From Longitalea luteola (GTDB taxonomy: Bacteria; Bacteroidota; Bacteroidia; Chitinophagales; Chitinophagaceae): a stretch of 64,000 nt of DNA. Under the pieces are notes generated by a model. It searched no databases. It was not told the DNA's origin and saw nothing but the letters and a program-made list of their open reading frames with translations. Location of the stretch: contig NZ_JAFIQX010000006.1 of the NCBI RefSeq assembly GCF_017356035.1, positions 340,896 through 404,895 on the forward strand. Direction: 5' to 3'. Below are positions 51,309-60,983 of this stretch, in pieces. The translations under genes and the position numbers were made by a program. Within the stretch, counting starts at the first letter, position 1, and each line of letters starts with the position of its first letter.

Positions 51309-53702
51309 TTACTCAGTTCTCAGATTCGTAACAGGATTGGTATTGGCTGCACTCAGCGCTTTTAAGCCCACCGTTGTCAGGGCGATGAGCAGGGCGCCAG
51401 CGCCGGCTGCTACAAACACCCACCAGCTAAGGGCAGTTCTGTAAGCATATTGCTGTAACCAGTCATGCATAAAATACCAGGTGATGGGACAGGCGATCAA
51501 AAATGCTATTGATATCAGCAGAATGAATTCTTTCGAAAACAGGTATACGATGCTTTGTACGCTGGCACCAAGCACTTTTCTGATACCCACTTCTTTCAGG
51601 CGTTGAACGGCCATGAAAGAAGCCAGGCCATACAATCCCAAACAACTTAGAAAAATGGCAATAGCGGAGAAACAGGTGTACAAATTATACAGCATGGATT
51701 CCTGTTTGTAAAAATTGGCGATCTTTTCATCCATAAATTCATAATCAAACACAAACTCGGGATAGGCCTCATTCCATAGTTTTTCGATATCGTCCACCAC
51801 AGCACGCAGGTTAGCGCCTGCTATTTTGATGCTTACAGAATTATACCTTCCTTTAACATTACTGATAAATACCGGTGAAATGGAATTCTTGAATGATGCC
51901 ACATTAAAATCTTTTATTACCCCTACAACAAGGCCTTTCACTTTTCCATCCCAAACATCAATCTCTTTATTGAGAGCCTCCTCCGGACTGCTGAATCCAA
52001 TTCTTTTTACGAATTCCTCATTTACCAGAAATTCTCTGATGGAATCTGTTCTGGTTATATTTCTGCCAGCCACCAACGGCAATTGATAGGCAGGCAAATA
52101 ATCGGCATCGGCAAACTTACTAATGGCATAGAACTTTTCTTTTTCTTTCCGATGATCAAAACTGAAATCAGTCCACCAGTTGTCTACATCCGACGGTGTT
52201 TGTGAGTTAAAACTGACCCGGCTGATGTTACTATTGCTCAGTAACCGGTTGCGAACATAATCCATCTTACTTCTTCCCGCACTATCATTAGGGAACGGCA
52301 CGTTCACCAGTGCTTCTTTATTAAATCCCATATCGCCCCGGTGAAATAAACGCATTTGTTTCATCATAAGCAGTGTGCCGATGATGAGCGCCTGGGCAAT
52401 GATAAATTGCACCACCACCAACGACCGGCGCAGATTGATATTTGTTCCACTTACCGATACCAGCTTTGTCTTCAGCGCTGTAACCGGATTATACGATGAC
52501 AATACCACGGAAGGGTAGAAGCCGGCGATTAAAGTAACCAGGGCGATAATGCCTACTAAAAACAGGACCATCACCGGTTGCCATAAAACAGAAGGAGACA
52601 TGCGGATATCGAGCAGTGAATTGATGAAAGGAACAAGAGCGCCAGCCACCAAACAGGATATGATTACCGAACCCGTAACCAGAAGAAAGGTTTCTGCGAG
52701 AAATTGTTTCTTTAATTGAAGCCTGCTGCTTCCCAATACTTTTCGCACGCCAACTTCCCGCGCCCTGTTTACAGCCTGGGCCGTTGAAAGATTGATAAAA
52801 TTTACACAGGCGATCAATAGGATAAACGCTGCAATGAGCCACAATGTTCGAATGCGTGAGGGGCTTATTGTTTTGCCCAGATAATTGCCCGCTTTTTGAT
52901 CAAAATGCACCTGTTGCAAAGATTGTAACAGCTCAACATTCGTATTATTAGGTGTTCGGTATCTTTTAGAGAAATGGAGCAGCGGCTGCGCCAGGGCTGC
53001 CACCGACACATTTTTGCGTAACAGTACAAAACAGTCATGATCGCCGTCGATCGTTCCCCAATCGGTTGACTCGGAAAATTTGCCAAACTCGTAGGGGACA
53101 ACTAAACCCAGCTGAAAGTCGGTATTGACCGGAACATCGGCCAGAACACCTGTGACTTTCAAAACGGTATTCCTGCCCACTATTATGGTTTGTCCAATAG
53201 CCTGCCGCCAGTTACCAAAATATTTAACAGCAATTTGCCGGGTAATTATAGCTGAATTCGGATCCGTCATGGAAGTAGCAGGATCTCCGGCCAGCCAGGG
53301 AAAATCGAAGATGCGGAAAAAAGAAGGTTCTATAAAGAAGAAGCCACTGTTCTCCTTAAACTTTCTGAGGAGGCGGCCGTTCTCATCCGGCACCCTGACC
53401 TGTACATTTCTGATGGCAAAAGTACCACTCACTTCTTCGAACTGAGGGAGATCCTTCTTTAGTGCAGCTGGTAATGGAAAAGGCACTGCACTCATAGCAT
53501 CCCCGTCCTTGCCCTTTGTTAGCACACGATAGATCCTGTCTTTTTTTGTATGGAAGTTATCAAAGCTTTTTTCGTAATGAATTACCATGAAAATGATGAA
53601 GCAAACAGCAATGCCGATACTTAACCCGCTGACATTAATGAACAGGTAACGTTTGTTGCGCAGCAGACTCCGGATGGCAGTTTTTACATAATTACGAAAC
53701 AT
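51309..53702 (-). CDS. FtsX/MacB-type ABC transporter permease
   Basis: This 797-residue protein has the MacB-like layout found in many Bacteroidota: membrane span near the N-terminus (YLFINVSGLSIGIAVCFIIFMVIHY), periplasmic MacB_PCD domain, FtsX domain (LWLIAAFILLIACVNFINLSTAQAVNRAREVGVRKVLG), a second periplasmic domain and a second FtsX domain (CFSAIAIFLSCLGLYGLASFMAVQRLKEVGIRKVLGASVQSIVYLF). The VGIRKVLGAS-type segment is the coupling motif. No ATPase gene is next to it, so it may use one elsewhere or act as an orphan. These permeases are linked to antimicrobial resistance or lipoprotein handling, but no specific role is visible here. Confidence 0.92.
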   Translation of the reverse strand: MFRNYVKTAIRSLLRNKRYLFINVSGLSIGIAVCFIIFMVIHYEKSFDNFHTKKDRIYRVLTKGKDGDAMSAVPFPLPAALKKDLPQFEEVSGTFAIRNVQVRVPDENGRLLRKFKENSGFFFIEPSFFRIFDFPWLAGDPATSMTDPNSAIITRQIAVKYFGNWRQAIGQTIIVGRNTVLKVTGVLADVPVNTDFQLGLVVPYEFGKFSESTDWGTIDGDHDCFVLLRKNVSVAALAQPLLHFSKRYRTPNNTNVELLQSLQQVHFDQKAGNYLGKTISPSRIRTLWLIAAFILLIACVNFINLSTAQAVNRAREVGVRKVLGSSRLQLKKQFLAETFLLVTGSVIISCLVAGALVPFINSLLDIRMSPSVLWQPVMVLFLVGIIALVTLIAGFYPSVVLSSYNPVTALKTKLVSVSGTNINLRRSLVVVQFIIAQALIIGTLLMMKQMRLFHRGDMGFNKEALVNVPFPNDSAGRSKMDYVRNRLLSNSNISRVSFNSQTPSDVDNWWTDFSFDHRKEKEKFYAISKFADADYLPAYQLPLVAGRNITRTDSIREFLVNEEFVKRIGFSSPEEALNKEIDVWDGKVKGLVVGVIKDFNVASFKNSISPVFISNVKGRYNSVSIKIAGANLRAVVDDIEKLWNEAYPEFVFDYEFMDEKIANFYKQESMLYNLYTCFSAIAIFLSCLGLYGLASFMAVQRLKEVGIRKVLGASVQSIVYLFSKEFILLISIAFLIACPITWYFMHDWLQQYAYRTALSWWVFVAAGAGALLIALTTVGLKALSAANTNPVTNLRTE

Positions 53703-53908
53703 GATAAGCTCTTTTCAAATGAATGAAAGTGATGATGGTATTCGTGATTAATAACTTATTCAATGCCAGTTTTCCAGCCGGCTGAAAATCAGGCTAACCG
53801 TTCTTTCAACTAACAGGCAGGTGCACGGTTTTGATACAATGGCCGCCCGGTTACAGCACAAATTAAAAATGCTTATTGAACGGTTTGCTCACTTGATAAA
53901 AAACTTTA

Positions 53909-53940
53909 TTTGTGGTGTATAATAAACAAGTATACATTTG
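53909..53940 (+). promoter_or_regulatory. Bacteroidetes-type promoter of the metal/siderophore cassette
   Basis: TTTG (53909-53912), a 20-nt spacer and TACATTTG (53933-53940) give an exact -33/-7 match. Transcription would start near 53946, so the following gene cannot begin at the TTG at 53938; the next in-frame start is TTG 53962. The rest of the 53703-53961 gap shows nothing else I recognise. Confidence 0.75.
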
Positions 53941-53961
53941 CAACAGTATTGCAAATTCAAT

Positions 53962-54315
53962 TTGACGGCAAACAACACATATCGTCATCTTTTAGCGGCT
54001 TTCCTGTTGGCCCTGTATGCATTCGTTGCTATACCGGTCCAGCTCTGGCATCATCACCAATCTGCGCCGAAACCTGGCAAAACCACTCAATCACACCACG
54101 CCAACAGCGACACGGTGTACAGTGGTACAGGTATTTTGCCGGAAACTGATTGCCTGGTCTGTTCGCATAAATATTCTTCTTACAATGACGAGGTTGTAGC
54201 CCCTTATGAAGTATCATTTACTACAACTGCTGTAAAAAATGGTTGCTATTTGTTGCAACCCGTTTCAGCCTCTCTCATTGCTGCGGTCAATAAGGGCCCT
54301 CCGGTATTATCCTGA
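53962..54315 (+). CDS. Small His/Cys-rich membrane or exported protein of a probable metal-uptake cassette
   Basis: This is 117 residues from a TTG at 53962; there is no in-frame ATG, and the promoter at 53909-53940 excludes the earlier TTG. Residues ~9-28 form one hydrophobic segment (HLLAAFLLALYAFVAIPVQLW). Potential metal ligands follow: HHH at 30-32, HH at 45-46 and C64-x-x-C67-x-H69. I do not recognise a named family, but small proteins with this layout occur before metal-related TonB receptors in Bacteroidota, as I recall. The next gene is an ABC ATPase 113 bp downstream. A role in metal sensing, binding or delivery is inferred from the ligand pattern and neighbours only. Confidence 0.65.
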   Translation: MTANNTYRHLLAAFLLALYAFVAIPVQLWHHHQSAPKPGKTTQSHHANSDTVYSGTGILPETDCLVCSHKYSSYNDEVVAPYEVSFTTTAVKNGCYLLQPVSASLIAAVNKGPPVLS

Positions 54316-54428
54316 GTTTTTATTGTTATGATCTTCCGTACGGTCAACCGCCGTTACTGGTAGCGTTTGTAGTTACTGGCACGAACGGTGATCCCTGTTT
54401 GTATTTAATTATTCAAATAATAACAGTC

Positions 54429-55130
54429 ATGCCTGTATTAGAAGCGGTACAGCTTGGCAAGCAGTATCATGGCCATACTGCGCTAAGCAACCTGAATTTA
54501 TCTATTGATAAAGGTGATATCTTTTGCCTGCTCGGCCAGAACGGCGCAGGGAAAACCACCACGATCAATCTATTTCTAGGCTTTACGCACGCCACCAGTG
54601 GCAAAGCGCTGGTAAACGGCCTTCCGGTTCAACCCAATGAAATAGCCACCAAAAAGTTTATTGCCTATATCCCGGAGGTTGTGCAGCTCTACGGCCATTT
54701 AACGGGTATGGAAAACCTGGATTTTTTCAGCCGGCTGGCAGGTTTTACGTATTCCAAAGAAATGTTGAGCAATTTCCTGAGCAAAGCCGATCTGCAGGCA
54801 GAAGCGCAGGAGAAAAGACTCTCAACGTACTCTAAAGGCATGCGACAGAAAGTGGGCATTGCCATTGCCCTTGCGAAGAACGCCGATGCCATTTTGATGG
54901 ATGAACCTACGTCGGGGCTGGATCCCAAAGCTACTGCTGAGTTCACGAGGATCTGTAAAGAGCTGGCGGCCGCCGGCAAAACCATATTCATGGCTACACA
55001 CGATATTTTCAATGCCGTGAATGTAGGCACCCGGATCGGAATTATGAAACAGGGCGTTCTGGTTCACACTGTGTTAACCAGCGACATAACCGCCAACGAA
55101 TTACAGCAACTGTACCTGGAAACGATCTAA
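54429..55130 (+). CDS. ABC transporter ATP-binding protein
   Basis: This is 233 residues from ATG 54429 (MPVLEAVQLGKQYHG); the frame extends ten codons upstream. All ATPase motifs are present: Walker A LLGQNGAGKTTTINLFLG, signature YSKGMRQKVGIAIALAKNAD, Walker B AILMDEPTSGLD, and switch His in FMATHDIFNAV. It resembles ATPases of ABC-2/NosF-type exporters. The two ABC-2-type permeases at 57656 and 59107, downstream of a TonB receptor, are its likely membrane partners. Confidence 0.93.
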   Translation: MPVLEAVQLGKQYHGHTALSNLNLSIDKGDIFCLLGQNGAGKTTTINLFLGFTHATSGKALVNGLPVQPNEIATKKFIAYIPEVVQLYGHLTGMENLDFFSRLAGFTYSKEMLSNFLSKADLQAEAQEKRLSTYSKGMRQKVGIAIALAKNADAILMDEPTSGLDPKATAEFTRICKELAAAGKTIFMATHDIFNAVNVGTRIGIMKQGVLVHTVLTSDITANELQQLYLETI

Positions 55131-55145
55131 ATCACCAATCAATCG

Positions 55146-57641
55146 ATGAAATTTATATTAATAGCGACCAACTTCCTGCTTATTAATTTAACCGGTTGGG
55201 CACAGGTAACACTAACCGGAAAAATAATGGCAGAAACCGGAGAACCGGTGAAAGGTGCTACCATCACTGTAAAAAGCAAGGAAATCAGCCAGTCTGTTAT
55301 GGCCGATGACCAGGGACAGTTCAGTATCCAGGTTACGCCGAAAAGACTTTACCGCATCACGGTTTCCAGTATTGGCTATGAGGTTTTGGAAGAAACACTG
55401 GTGATCAATGATAATCCGGCCGCTCTGAAACTGACGTTGATCCCTCAGCTAAAAGACCTACAATTAATTGAGATCGTTGGCCGCAGCGCTAAAAAGTACA
55501 ACAGCGATTATTCTTTCAGCGCCACCCGCACAGCCAGTCTCATAAAGGATATTCCGCAGTCGATTGCGACAATTACGAAAGAACTGATCACCGACCGCCA
55601 GTCTTTTCAATTAGCCGATGCGGTAAAAATGGCCAGCGGTGTAATCCCTTCCAGCTATTATAATCAATACGCTATCCGCGGTATCAGCCAGAACGAGGAA
55701 GGACAGATCATCAATGGCATGCGAACGCGCCAGTATTATTTTTTACAACCGCTTACTGCCAATATAGAAAGGGTAGAAGTGATAAAAGGACCGGCCAGTG
55801 CTACCTTCGCCAGTGTTGATCCCGGCGGCAGCATCAACCTCGTCACTAAAAAACCACTCAGCAGCAACAGGAAAGAAATAAGCATCAGTGCCGGCAGCTT
55901 CAGTACCATCAGGGCGTCGCTGGACTTTACCGGTCCGCTTAATGAAAGCAAAACCCTCCTGTACCGGCTCAACGGTGCTTACCAGGAAGCAAAAAGTTTT
56001 CGCGACCTCGTGGGCAACAGGTCATTGCTGATATCACCCTCATTATCTTATATTCCCAACGAGCGCACGGCCATCAATGCGGAAATGATCCTGAGCAACC
56101 TTACGGGCGTGCTGGATAGAGGTCAACCTATTTTTGGCGCCGTAGCAGGTGTGACCGATCTGCACAGCACACCAACCAGTTTGAACCTGGGCGCTCCCAA
56201 TGATTTTTTCAAATCGAAGGAACTGATCGTAACGGGCAATATCTCGCACCGGTTTACCAACCATATCAGCTTCAACACTTCCTATATGAAGCAAACCTGG
56301 TCAGAAGACCTGCAGGAGCACCGCACCAATAACGCCTTTGCCGTTGATACCGCCAATAACGCCGTTACCTCCCTTGCTTCGATGCAATTCGTGCAGCGAA
56401 AACAGTTCTGGAATATTGATAACATAAACAGTTATTTCAATTTTGATTGGAGCACCGGAAGCGTTCGCCACAAATTATTGATCGGCTACGATCTGCACAG
56501 CTGGCAGAAAGTTAAAGGGGGCGGACAAAATGCAGCCCGCGGCTTCCTGCTGAAAGATGGAACGGTGGCCAATACGTTTGTAAAAGAGAATATGGCGAGC
56601 TACCAAACCATTACCATTGACGGGGTAGTGATGCCCAAACCAAACGTGCAGCATTTTAACCTGAACAATCCCGCTTATACGATCCGAAATACCGATGATT
56701 ACCTGCTGAATGTAAGAACGGCACTGCCTGCTGCGCTGACCACCACCAACGCGTTGTATATTCAGGAACAATTGCAATGGAAAAGGTTCACCGTACTGCT
56801 GAGCCTGCGCCAGGAATGGTTTAAAGACATTACCAATTACAAATCTCCCGGTGAGCTGTCGTTCACTAATACCGCCTTGTTGCCAAGAGTGGGTATTACC
56901 TATGCCATTACCCCAATGATCAATATATATGGCACCTGGCTGGAAGGGTATCAACCCCAGTCGAACACGGTAACCCTGATGCCTAATACCGGCATTTTTT
57001 TTAATACCCCAAAATCCGCCGCACAGTTCGATCCGCTGATCAGCGATCTGAAAGAATTCGGGGTAAAAGCAACTGTTTGGAAAAGCCGGCTGCAGGTAAC
57101 GATGGCAGCCTACGAAATAAATCAGCAAAACATTTTAATGAACGCCAATATCCGTGCCTTTCCTGATTCATTAACTACCAGAGGCGCCGACAGGAGCCGG
57201 GGTGTAGAAGTTGAGGTAGCCGGATTCGTTTTTCCGAATTGGCAGGTTAATGCTTCTTACAGTTATATAGATGCAACCATCAGGACCGATAATAAATCGG
57301 AACTGACCGGACAAAGAAAGGAAAACACACCAGTGAACAGCGCCAACCTGTGGACCCGTTATAATTTCATCAAAGGTGCTGCCCTGAAAGATCTTGGCAT
57401 TGGGGTGGGATTACAATACAATAGCGATAAGATCCCATGGTTTACGAGAGACTTTAAATTACCTGCCTATACTTTACTGGATCTGGCATTGTATTACAAC
57501 CCGGGCAAAAGCAATATGCAACTGGCCCTTCATATAAACAACGTTGCCAATAAAACGTATTGGGTGGGCGCACAAAATTACCTGCGCTTATTTCCCGGCG
57601 CACCGCGGAATGGTATGGTCACAGCAACTTATAAATTTTAA
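55146..57641 (+). CDS. TonB-dependent siderophore-type receptor
   Basis: This 831-residue outer-membrane receptor has a signal peptide (ILIATNFLLINLTGWAQ) and a carboxypeptidase-like domain (~20-105: VTLTGKIMAETGEPVKGATITVKS). The plug is of the FhuA/ferrichrome type: KDIPQSIATITKELITDRQSFQLADAVKMASGV, YAIRGISQNEEGQIINGMRT and IERVEVIKGPASATFASVDPGGSINLVTKKPL. The barrel ends in MVTATYKF. It is distinct from the SusC family (no SusD partner, shorter). It imports a metal-chelate or siderophore across the outer membrane. It lies 15 bp after the ATPase gene and 14 bp before the first permease, so all are co-transcribed. Confidence 0.93.
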   Translation: MKFILIATNFLLINLTGWAQVTLTGKIMAETGEPVKGATITVKSKEISQSVMADDQGQFSIQVTPKRLYRITVSSIGYEVLEETLVINDNPAALKLTLIPQLKDLQLIEIVGRSAKKYNSDYSFSATRTASLIKDIPQSIATITKELITDRQSFQLADAVKMASGVIPSSYYNQYAIRGISQNEEGQIINGMRTRQYYFLQPLTANIERVEVIKGPASATFASVDPGGSINLVTKKPLSSNRKEISISAGSFSTIRASLDFTGPLNESKTLLYRLNGAYQEAKSFRDLVGNRSLLISPSLSYIPNERTAINAEMILSNLTGVLDRGQPIFGAVAGVTDLHSTPTSLNLGAPNDFFKSKELIVTGNISHRFTNHISFNTSYMKQTWSEDLQEHRTNNAFAVDTANNAVTSLASMQFVQRKQFWNIDNINSYFNFDWSTGSVRHKLLIGYDLHSWQKVKGGGQNAARGFLLKDGTVANTFVKENMASYQTITIDGVVMPKPNVQHFNLNNPAYTIRNTDDYLLNVRTALPAALTTTNALYIQEQLQWKRFTVLLSLRQEWFKDITNYKSPGELSFTNTALLPRVGITYAITPMINIYGTWLEGYQPQSNTVTLMPNTGIFFNTPKSAAQFDPLISDLKEFGVKATVWKSRLQVTMAAYEINQQNILMNANIRAFPDSLTTRGADRSRGVEVEVAGFVFPNWQVNASYSYIDATIRTDNKSELTGQRKENTPVNSANLWTRYNFIKGAALKDLGIGVGLQYNSDKIPWFTRDFKLPAYTLLDLALYYNPGKSNMQLALHINNVANKTYWVGAQNYLRLFPGAPRNGMVTATYKF

Positions 57642-57655
57642 TTGATCGGCATCTT

Positions 57656-59104
57656 ATGCGGAAATCAGTATTATTATTATTTGCCAGACAGGTCTTTGGA
57701 ACCGCTTTAAAAAATAAAGCAGTGGCTGCATTGCTGTTACTTACAACTGCGCTGCTTATATATGCCACTTATAGCGGCATTGCCATTTATCAGCAACAAA
57801 CCCATAGCCGGCAGTTGTATCAACGGGAGGTGCGTGAGCACTGGGAAAATATGCCGGATAAACATCCGCACCGAATGGCGCATTATGGCTACATCGCTTT
57901 TCGTGTTAAACACCCCCTGAGCTTTTTTGATTTTGGTATGGAAAGCTATACCGGTAATGCGGTGTTCCTGGAAGCCCACCGGCAGAACTCAATTAATTTT
58001 TCCGAAGCCGGATTCAGCACCGGCATGCTTCGGTTTGGTGAAATAAGTATAGCCATGATCTTGCAGGTGCTATTGCCATTGGTGATTTTCTTCATCGGCT
58101 TTAGCACGGTAGCAGCAGACAGGGAAAACGGTACTTTAAAGATCCTGCTGAGCCAGGGAACATCATGGAAAGAGATCATCTTTGGCAAGGCACTGGGATT
58201 ATTGGGCATCGCCCTGTCTGTGCTGTTACCGGTGATCCTGTTACTGATCATCAGTTGTTTAATTTTTCCAGAAAAAAAATACATGGCTGATAATGGCTGG
58301 CGAATAACGTGGCTGGCCTTATCTTACATAGCTTATGCCGGCATTGTAAGCCTTGTCGCGGTATTGTTATCGGCAGTGAATAAAACAGCAAAAGGAGCGC
58401 TGGTTTCATTGATCGGTGTATGGTTATTATTCACCATCATCATGCCGCGTACTGCACAGGCAATGGGCAATTACCTGCACGCCACTCCTTCCAGGATCGA
58501 ATTTGAAACGGCTATTGAAAAAGACCTGATCAAAAAAGGCGATAGCCATGATCCGAACGATCCTTACTATAAAGCGCTGAAAGATTCGATCCTGAAGGCT
58601 TATAAAGTCGATTCTGTTCAGCAGCTTCCATTTAATTACAGCGGCTTTCAAATGAAAGAAGGAGAGAAGGTGAGTGCCATGATCTATAACCAGCACCTCT
58701 TTGCTTTACTGCAAAAATACCGGCAACAAAATGACGTTTCCAGGTTATCTGCATTCCTGAATCCCTTTGCCGCGTTGCGGGATATTTCAATGGCTATGAG
58801 CGGAACTGATTTTCAATCCTACATTCAATTTCAACAGCAGGCAGAAGCCTATCGTTACCGGCTGGCGCAGCACATGAATGATCTGCAGATAAAACTGATC
58901 AGCAATAAAAAACCAGGGGAACATGACAAACCGTATAGCATCAGCAGTGATCACTGGAAAGCATTCCCTGACTTTGAATTTGAGCGAACCAGCCAGGTAT
59001 GCGTTCTTATGCATGAAACGCCTGCATTGGCAGCCCTGTTTTGCTGGTTAACAGCGCTGGTTGTGACCACGGTCATCTTATCAAAAAAGCTAAAAGCATT
59101 ATAG
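57656..59104 (+). CDS. ABC-2-type permease, probable DUF3526 family (first of two)
   Basis: This 482-residue protein has an N-terminal membrane span (AVAALLLLTTALLIYATYSGIAIYQQ), a periplasmic region, then a cluster of spans (IAMILQVLLPLVIFFIGFSTVAADRENGTLKILLSQG, LGIALSVLLPVILLLIISCLIF, YIAYAGIVSLVAVLLS, ALVSLIGVWLLFTIIMP). A large soluble domain and a final span at the C-terminus follow. The DRENGTLKILLSQGTSW segment is typical of ABC-2 permeases. A long extracytoplasmic insert between the spans suits DUF3526. It pairs with the next permease, 2 bp downstream, and the ATPase at 54429. Confidence 0.85.
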   Translation: MRKSVLLLFARQVFGTALKNKAVAALLLLTTALLIYATYSGIAIYQQQTHSRQLYQREVREHWENMPDKHPHRMAHYGYIAFRVKHPLSFFDFGMESYTGNAVFLEAHRQNSINFSEAGFSTGMLRFGEISIAMILQVLLPLVIFFIGFSTVAADRENGTLKILLSQGTSWKEIIFGKALGLLGIALSVLLPVILLLIISCLIFPEKKYMADNGWRITWLALSYIAYAGIVSLVAVLLSAVNKTAKGALVSLIGVWLLFTIIMPRTAQAMGNYLHATPSRIEFETAIEKDLIKKGDSHDPNDPYYKALKDSILKAYKVDSVQQLPFNYSGFQMKEGEKVSAMIYNQHLFALLQKYRQQNDVSRLSAFLNPFAALRDISMAMSGTDFQSYIQFQQQAEAYRYRLAQHMNDLQIKLISNKKPGEHDKPYSISSDHWKAFPDFEFERTSQVCVLMHETPALAALFCWLTALVVTTVILSKKLKAL

Positions 59105-59106
59105 GT

Positions 59107-60450
59107 ATGTTTGTTTTATTATTGAAGAATTTCCTTCGATCTAAAATGGTCATTACTGGTCTGTTGATCGTTATGGTAGCAGGTGTGATCAGTATTTATA
59201 TTGGCCGCCAGCATATAGAGAAAATAAAGACCAGTATCGCCAAAACGGAACATTACCAGCAGGAGCATATACAACGGAATGTTCAATTTTTCAACAAGGA
59301 AATCGGGTTGCTGTTGTATTACCTTCGGTTTGCACTGGTTAATCAGCCACCGCCTTTGAATGCGTTGTCTATCGGGCAACGAGATGTGAACAGTTCCATA
59401 CAACAAGTAACGATCCGTAACCTCGAGAACCAGCAATATGATACCGACCTGTTCAACCCCTATAGTTTACTGGCAGGCAACCTGGACTTCAGTTTTGTGT
59501 TGATATACCTGTTTCCGTTACTCATTATTGCCTTCACCTACAATTTGCTATCAGAGGAAAAGGAAGGAGGCACCTGGCGTCTGATATCTGTACAATACAG
59601 GCGACCAGCAAAGATCATATTACTAAAACTGGCGGTGCGGGCGGTGATCATTTTTACCGCCTTGTCGGTACTGTTGGTACTGGCAGCGATCATACTGGCG
59701 CTGCCCTTGGACAAAAGCTTTTGGGCTACTGTTAGCTTATCTTTTTTTTATCTCCTGTGTTGGTTCGTGATCAGCTTTTGGGTGGCTTCGTTACAAAAAT
59801 CGTCAGGCGCCAATGCCGTTGTATTGTTAAGTGCCTGGTTATTACTAATGGTGATTTGTCCGGGTGTGGCCAATAATTATATTACGAGTAAATACCCGGT
59901 ACCCGAAGCGCTGGCAACAGTGGTAAAGCAGCGGGAGGGTTACCATGAAAAATGGGATATGGATAAGAAAGAAACAATGGATAAGTTCTTTGCCCATTAT
60001 CCTCAGTTAAGCAACTATTCGTTGCCGAATACCCAATTCAGCTGGCTGTGGTATTATGCCATGCAGCAAATGGGTGATGATGAAGCAGAGCAGGAAGCCA
60101 GGGATATGAAAGACAAGCTGTGGCAAAGGGAGAAAGCAAGCAGAAGGATCTCATGGTTGATTCCCTCTATGCACACCCAATATCAGCTGAACACCCTGGC
60201 GCAATCAGGTTTGGGCAACCACCTGGCATTCCTTGACAGCACGAAACAGTTTCATGAGAACAAGCGATTGCATTTCTATCCAAAGATCTTTTCTGAGGCT
60301 GACGTTAAAAAAGAGAATTGGAATGAATATAAAGTAATGACTTTTACCGAAAGCAGCGGGGTAGGCTGGGCGGCCATGCTGTTACCCCTGGTAATAATAA
60401 CAGGCCTGTTGGCAGCGATTAGCTGGATCAATTTTCGTAAGATACAATAA
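59107..60450 (+). CDS. ABC-2-type permease, probable DUF3526 family (second of two)
   Basis: This is 447 residues from ATG 59107; the frame is open earlier but overlaps the previous permease. The layout mirrors that gene: an N-terminal span (MVITGLLIVMVAGVISIYIG), spans around FSFVLIYLFPLLIIAFTYNLLSEEKEGGTWRLISVQ, AVIIFTALSVLLVLAAIILAL, FFYLLCWFVISFWVA and AVVLLSAWLLLMVICPGV, a large soluble domain and a C-terminal span (MLLPLVIITGLLAAISWI). The two are divergent paralogues and would form a heterodimeric channel with the ATPase. A hairpin terminator follows 18 bp after the stop. Export of a metal chelate, a peptide or a cofactor is possible; the direction of transport cannot be read from sequence. 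Confidence 0.85.
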   Translation: MFVLLLKNFLRSKMVITGLLIVMVAGVISIYIGRQHIEKIKTSIAKTEHYQQEHIQRNVQFFNKEIGLLLYYLRFALVNQPPPLNALSIGQRDVNSSIQQVTIRNLENQQYDTDLFNPYSLLAGNLDFSFVLIYLFPLLIIAFTYNLLSEEKEGGTWRLISVQYRRPAKIILLKLAVRAVIIFTALSVLLVLAAIILALPLDKSFWATVSLSFFYLLCWFVISFWVASLQKSSGANAVVLLSAWLLLMVICPGVANNYITSKYPVPEALATVVKQREGYHEKWDMDKKETMDKFFAHYPQLSNYSLPNTQFSWLWYYAMQQMGDDEAEQEARDMKDKLWQREKASRRISWLIPSMHTQYQLNTLAQSGLGNHLAFLDSTKQFHENKRLHFYPKIFSEADVKKENWNEYKVMTFTESSGVGWAAMLLPLVIITGLLAAISWINFRKIQ

Positions 60451-60468
60451 TTAAGTAGAAACATATAT

Positions 60469-60514
60469 GTCAGGGAGCGCTGATGCAACACAATCAGTGT
60501 TTTCCCTGACTTTT
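60469..60514 (+). terminator. Hairpin terminator of the ABC/siderophore operon
   Basis: GTCAGGGA (60469-60476) and TCCCTGAC (60503-60510) pair, with an inner CTGAT/ATCAG extension around an 8-nt loop, and TTTT follows at 60511-60514. It begins 18 bp after the stop of the second permease. The T-run is short, so moderate strength is expected. Confidence 0.65.
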
Positions 60515-60983
60515 GCGTATAACGCTATGCAAAGCAAACTTGCGCGAAGTCAATAATATAAAAAATATCCCCCATATCCTTAAAATGTTAAAATCTATTA
60601 ACTATCTTGTATTAGATTTAGAACATATATAAGGCCTGATTCCTCAGAGACATTCCCTAGCCCTGATGTTTCTCTTCCAATACCCCTAAAAGCCTCTGTT
60701 TCCACCATTTATCTATAGCTGTGTTATCCCTTTATTCTCGGTAAAACCAGGATGAATCCAGATCCCGAATGGTCTGATTTAAAGGTTTATTATCACCAAA
60801 AATCATTGATGAAGCACATTTACTTCCTCAAAAAGGATGTCTTTGTCCGTTAGTTGTGAAATAGCATAAGTATTTCTGGTGCTAATCCCTCTATGCAGAT
60901 ACTGCCTGGATAGGAATTCCTATTGTCATTACATCGGTTACACTTAATCGTTTATACCACTAACTGACTTAGCATCTACGTGC
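60515..60983. other. Non-coding interval before the giant repeat protein
   Basis: About 470 bp of AT-rich sequence with no open frame of any length, no tRNA fold and no exact -33/-7 promoter. A near-match TAGATTTA lies around 60618 and a short palindrome AGGAATTCCT lies near 60922-60931. It presumably holds the promoter and leader of the gene at 60984, but nothing else can be supported. Confidence 0.6.
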
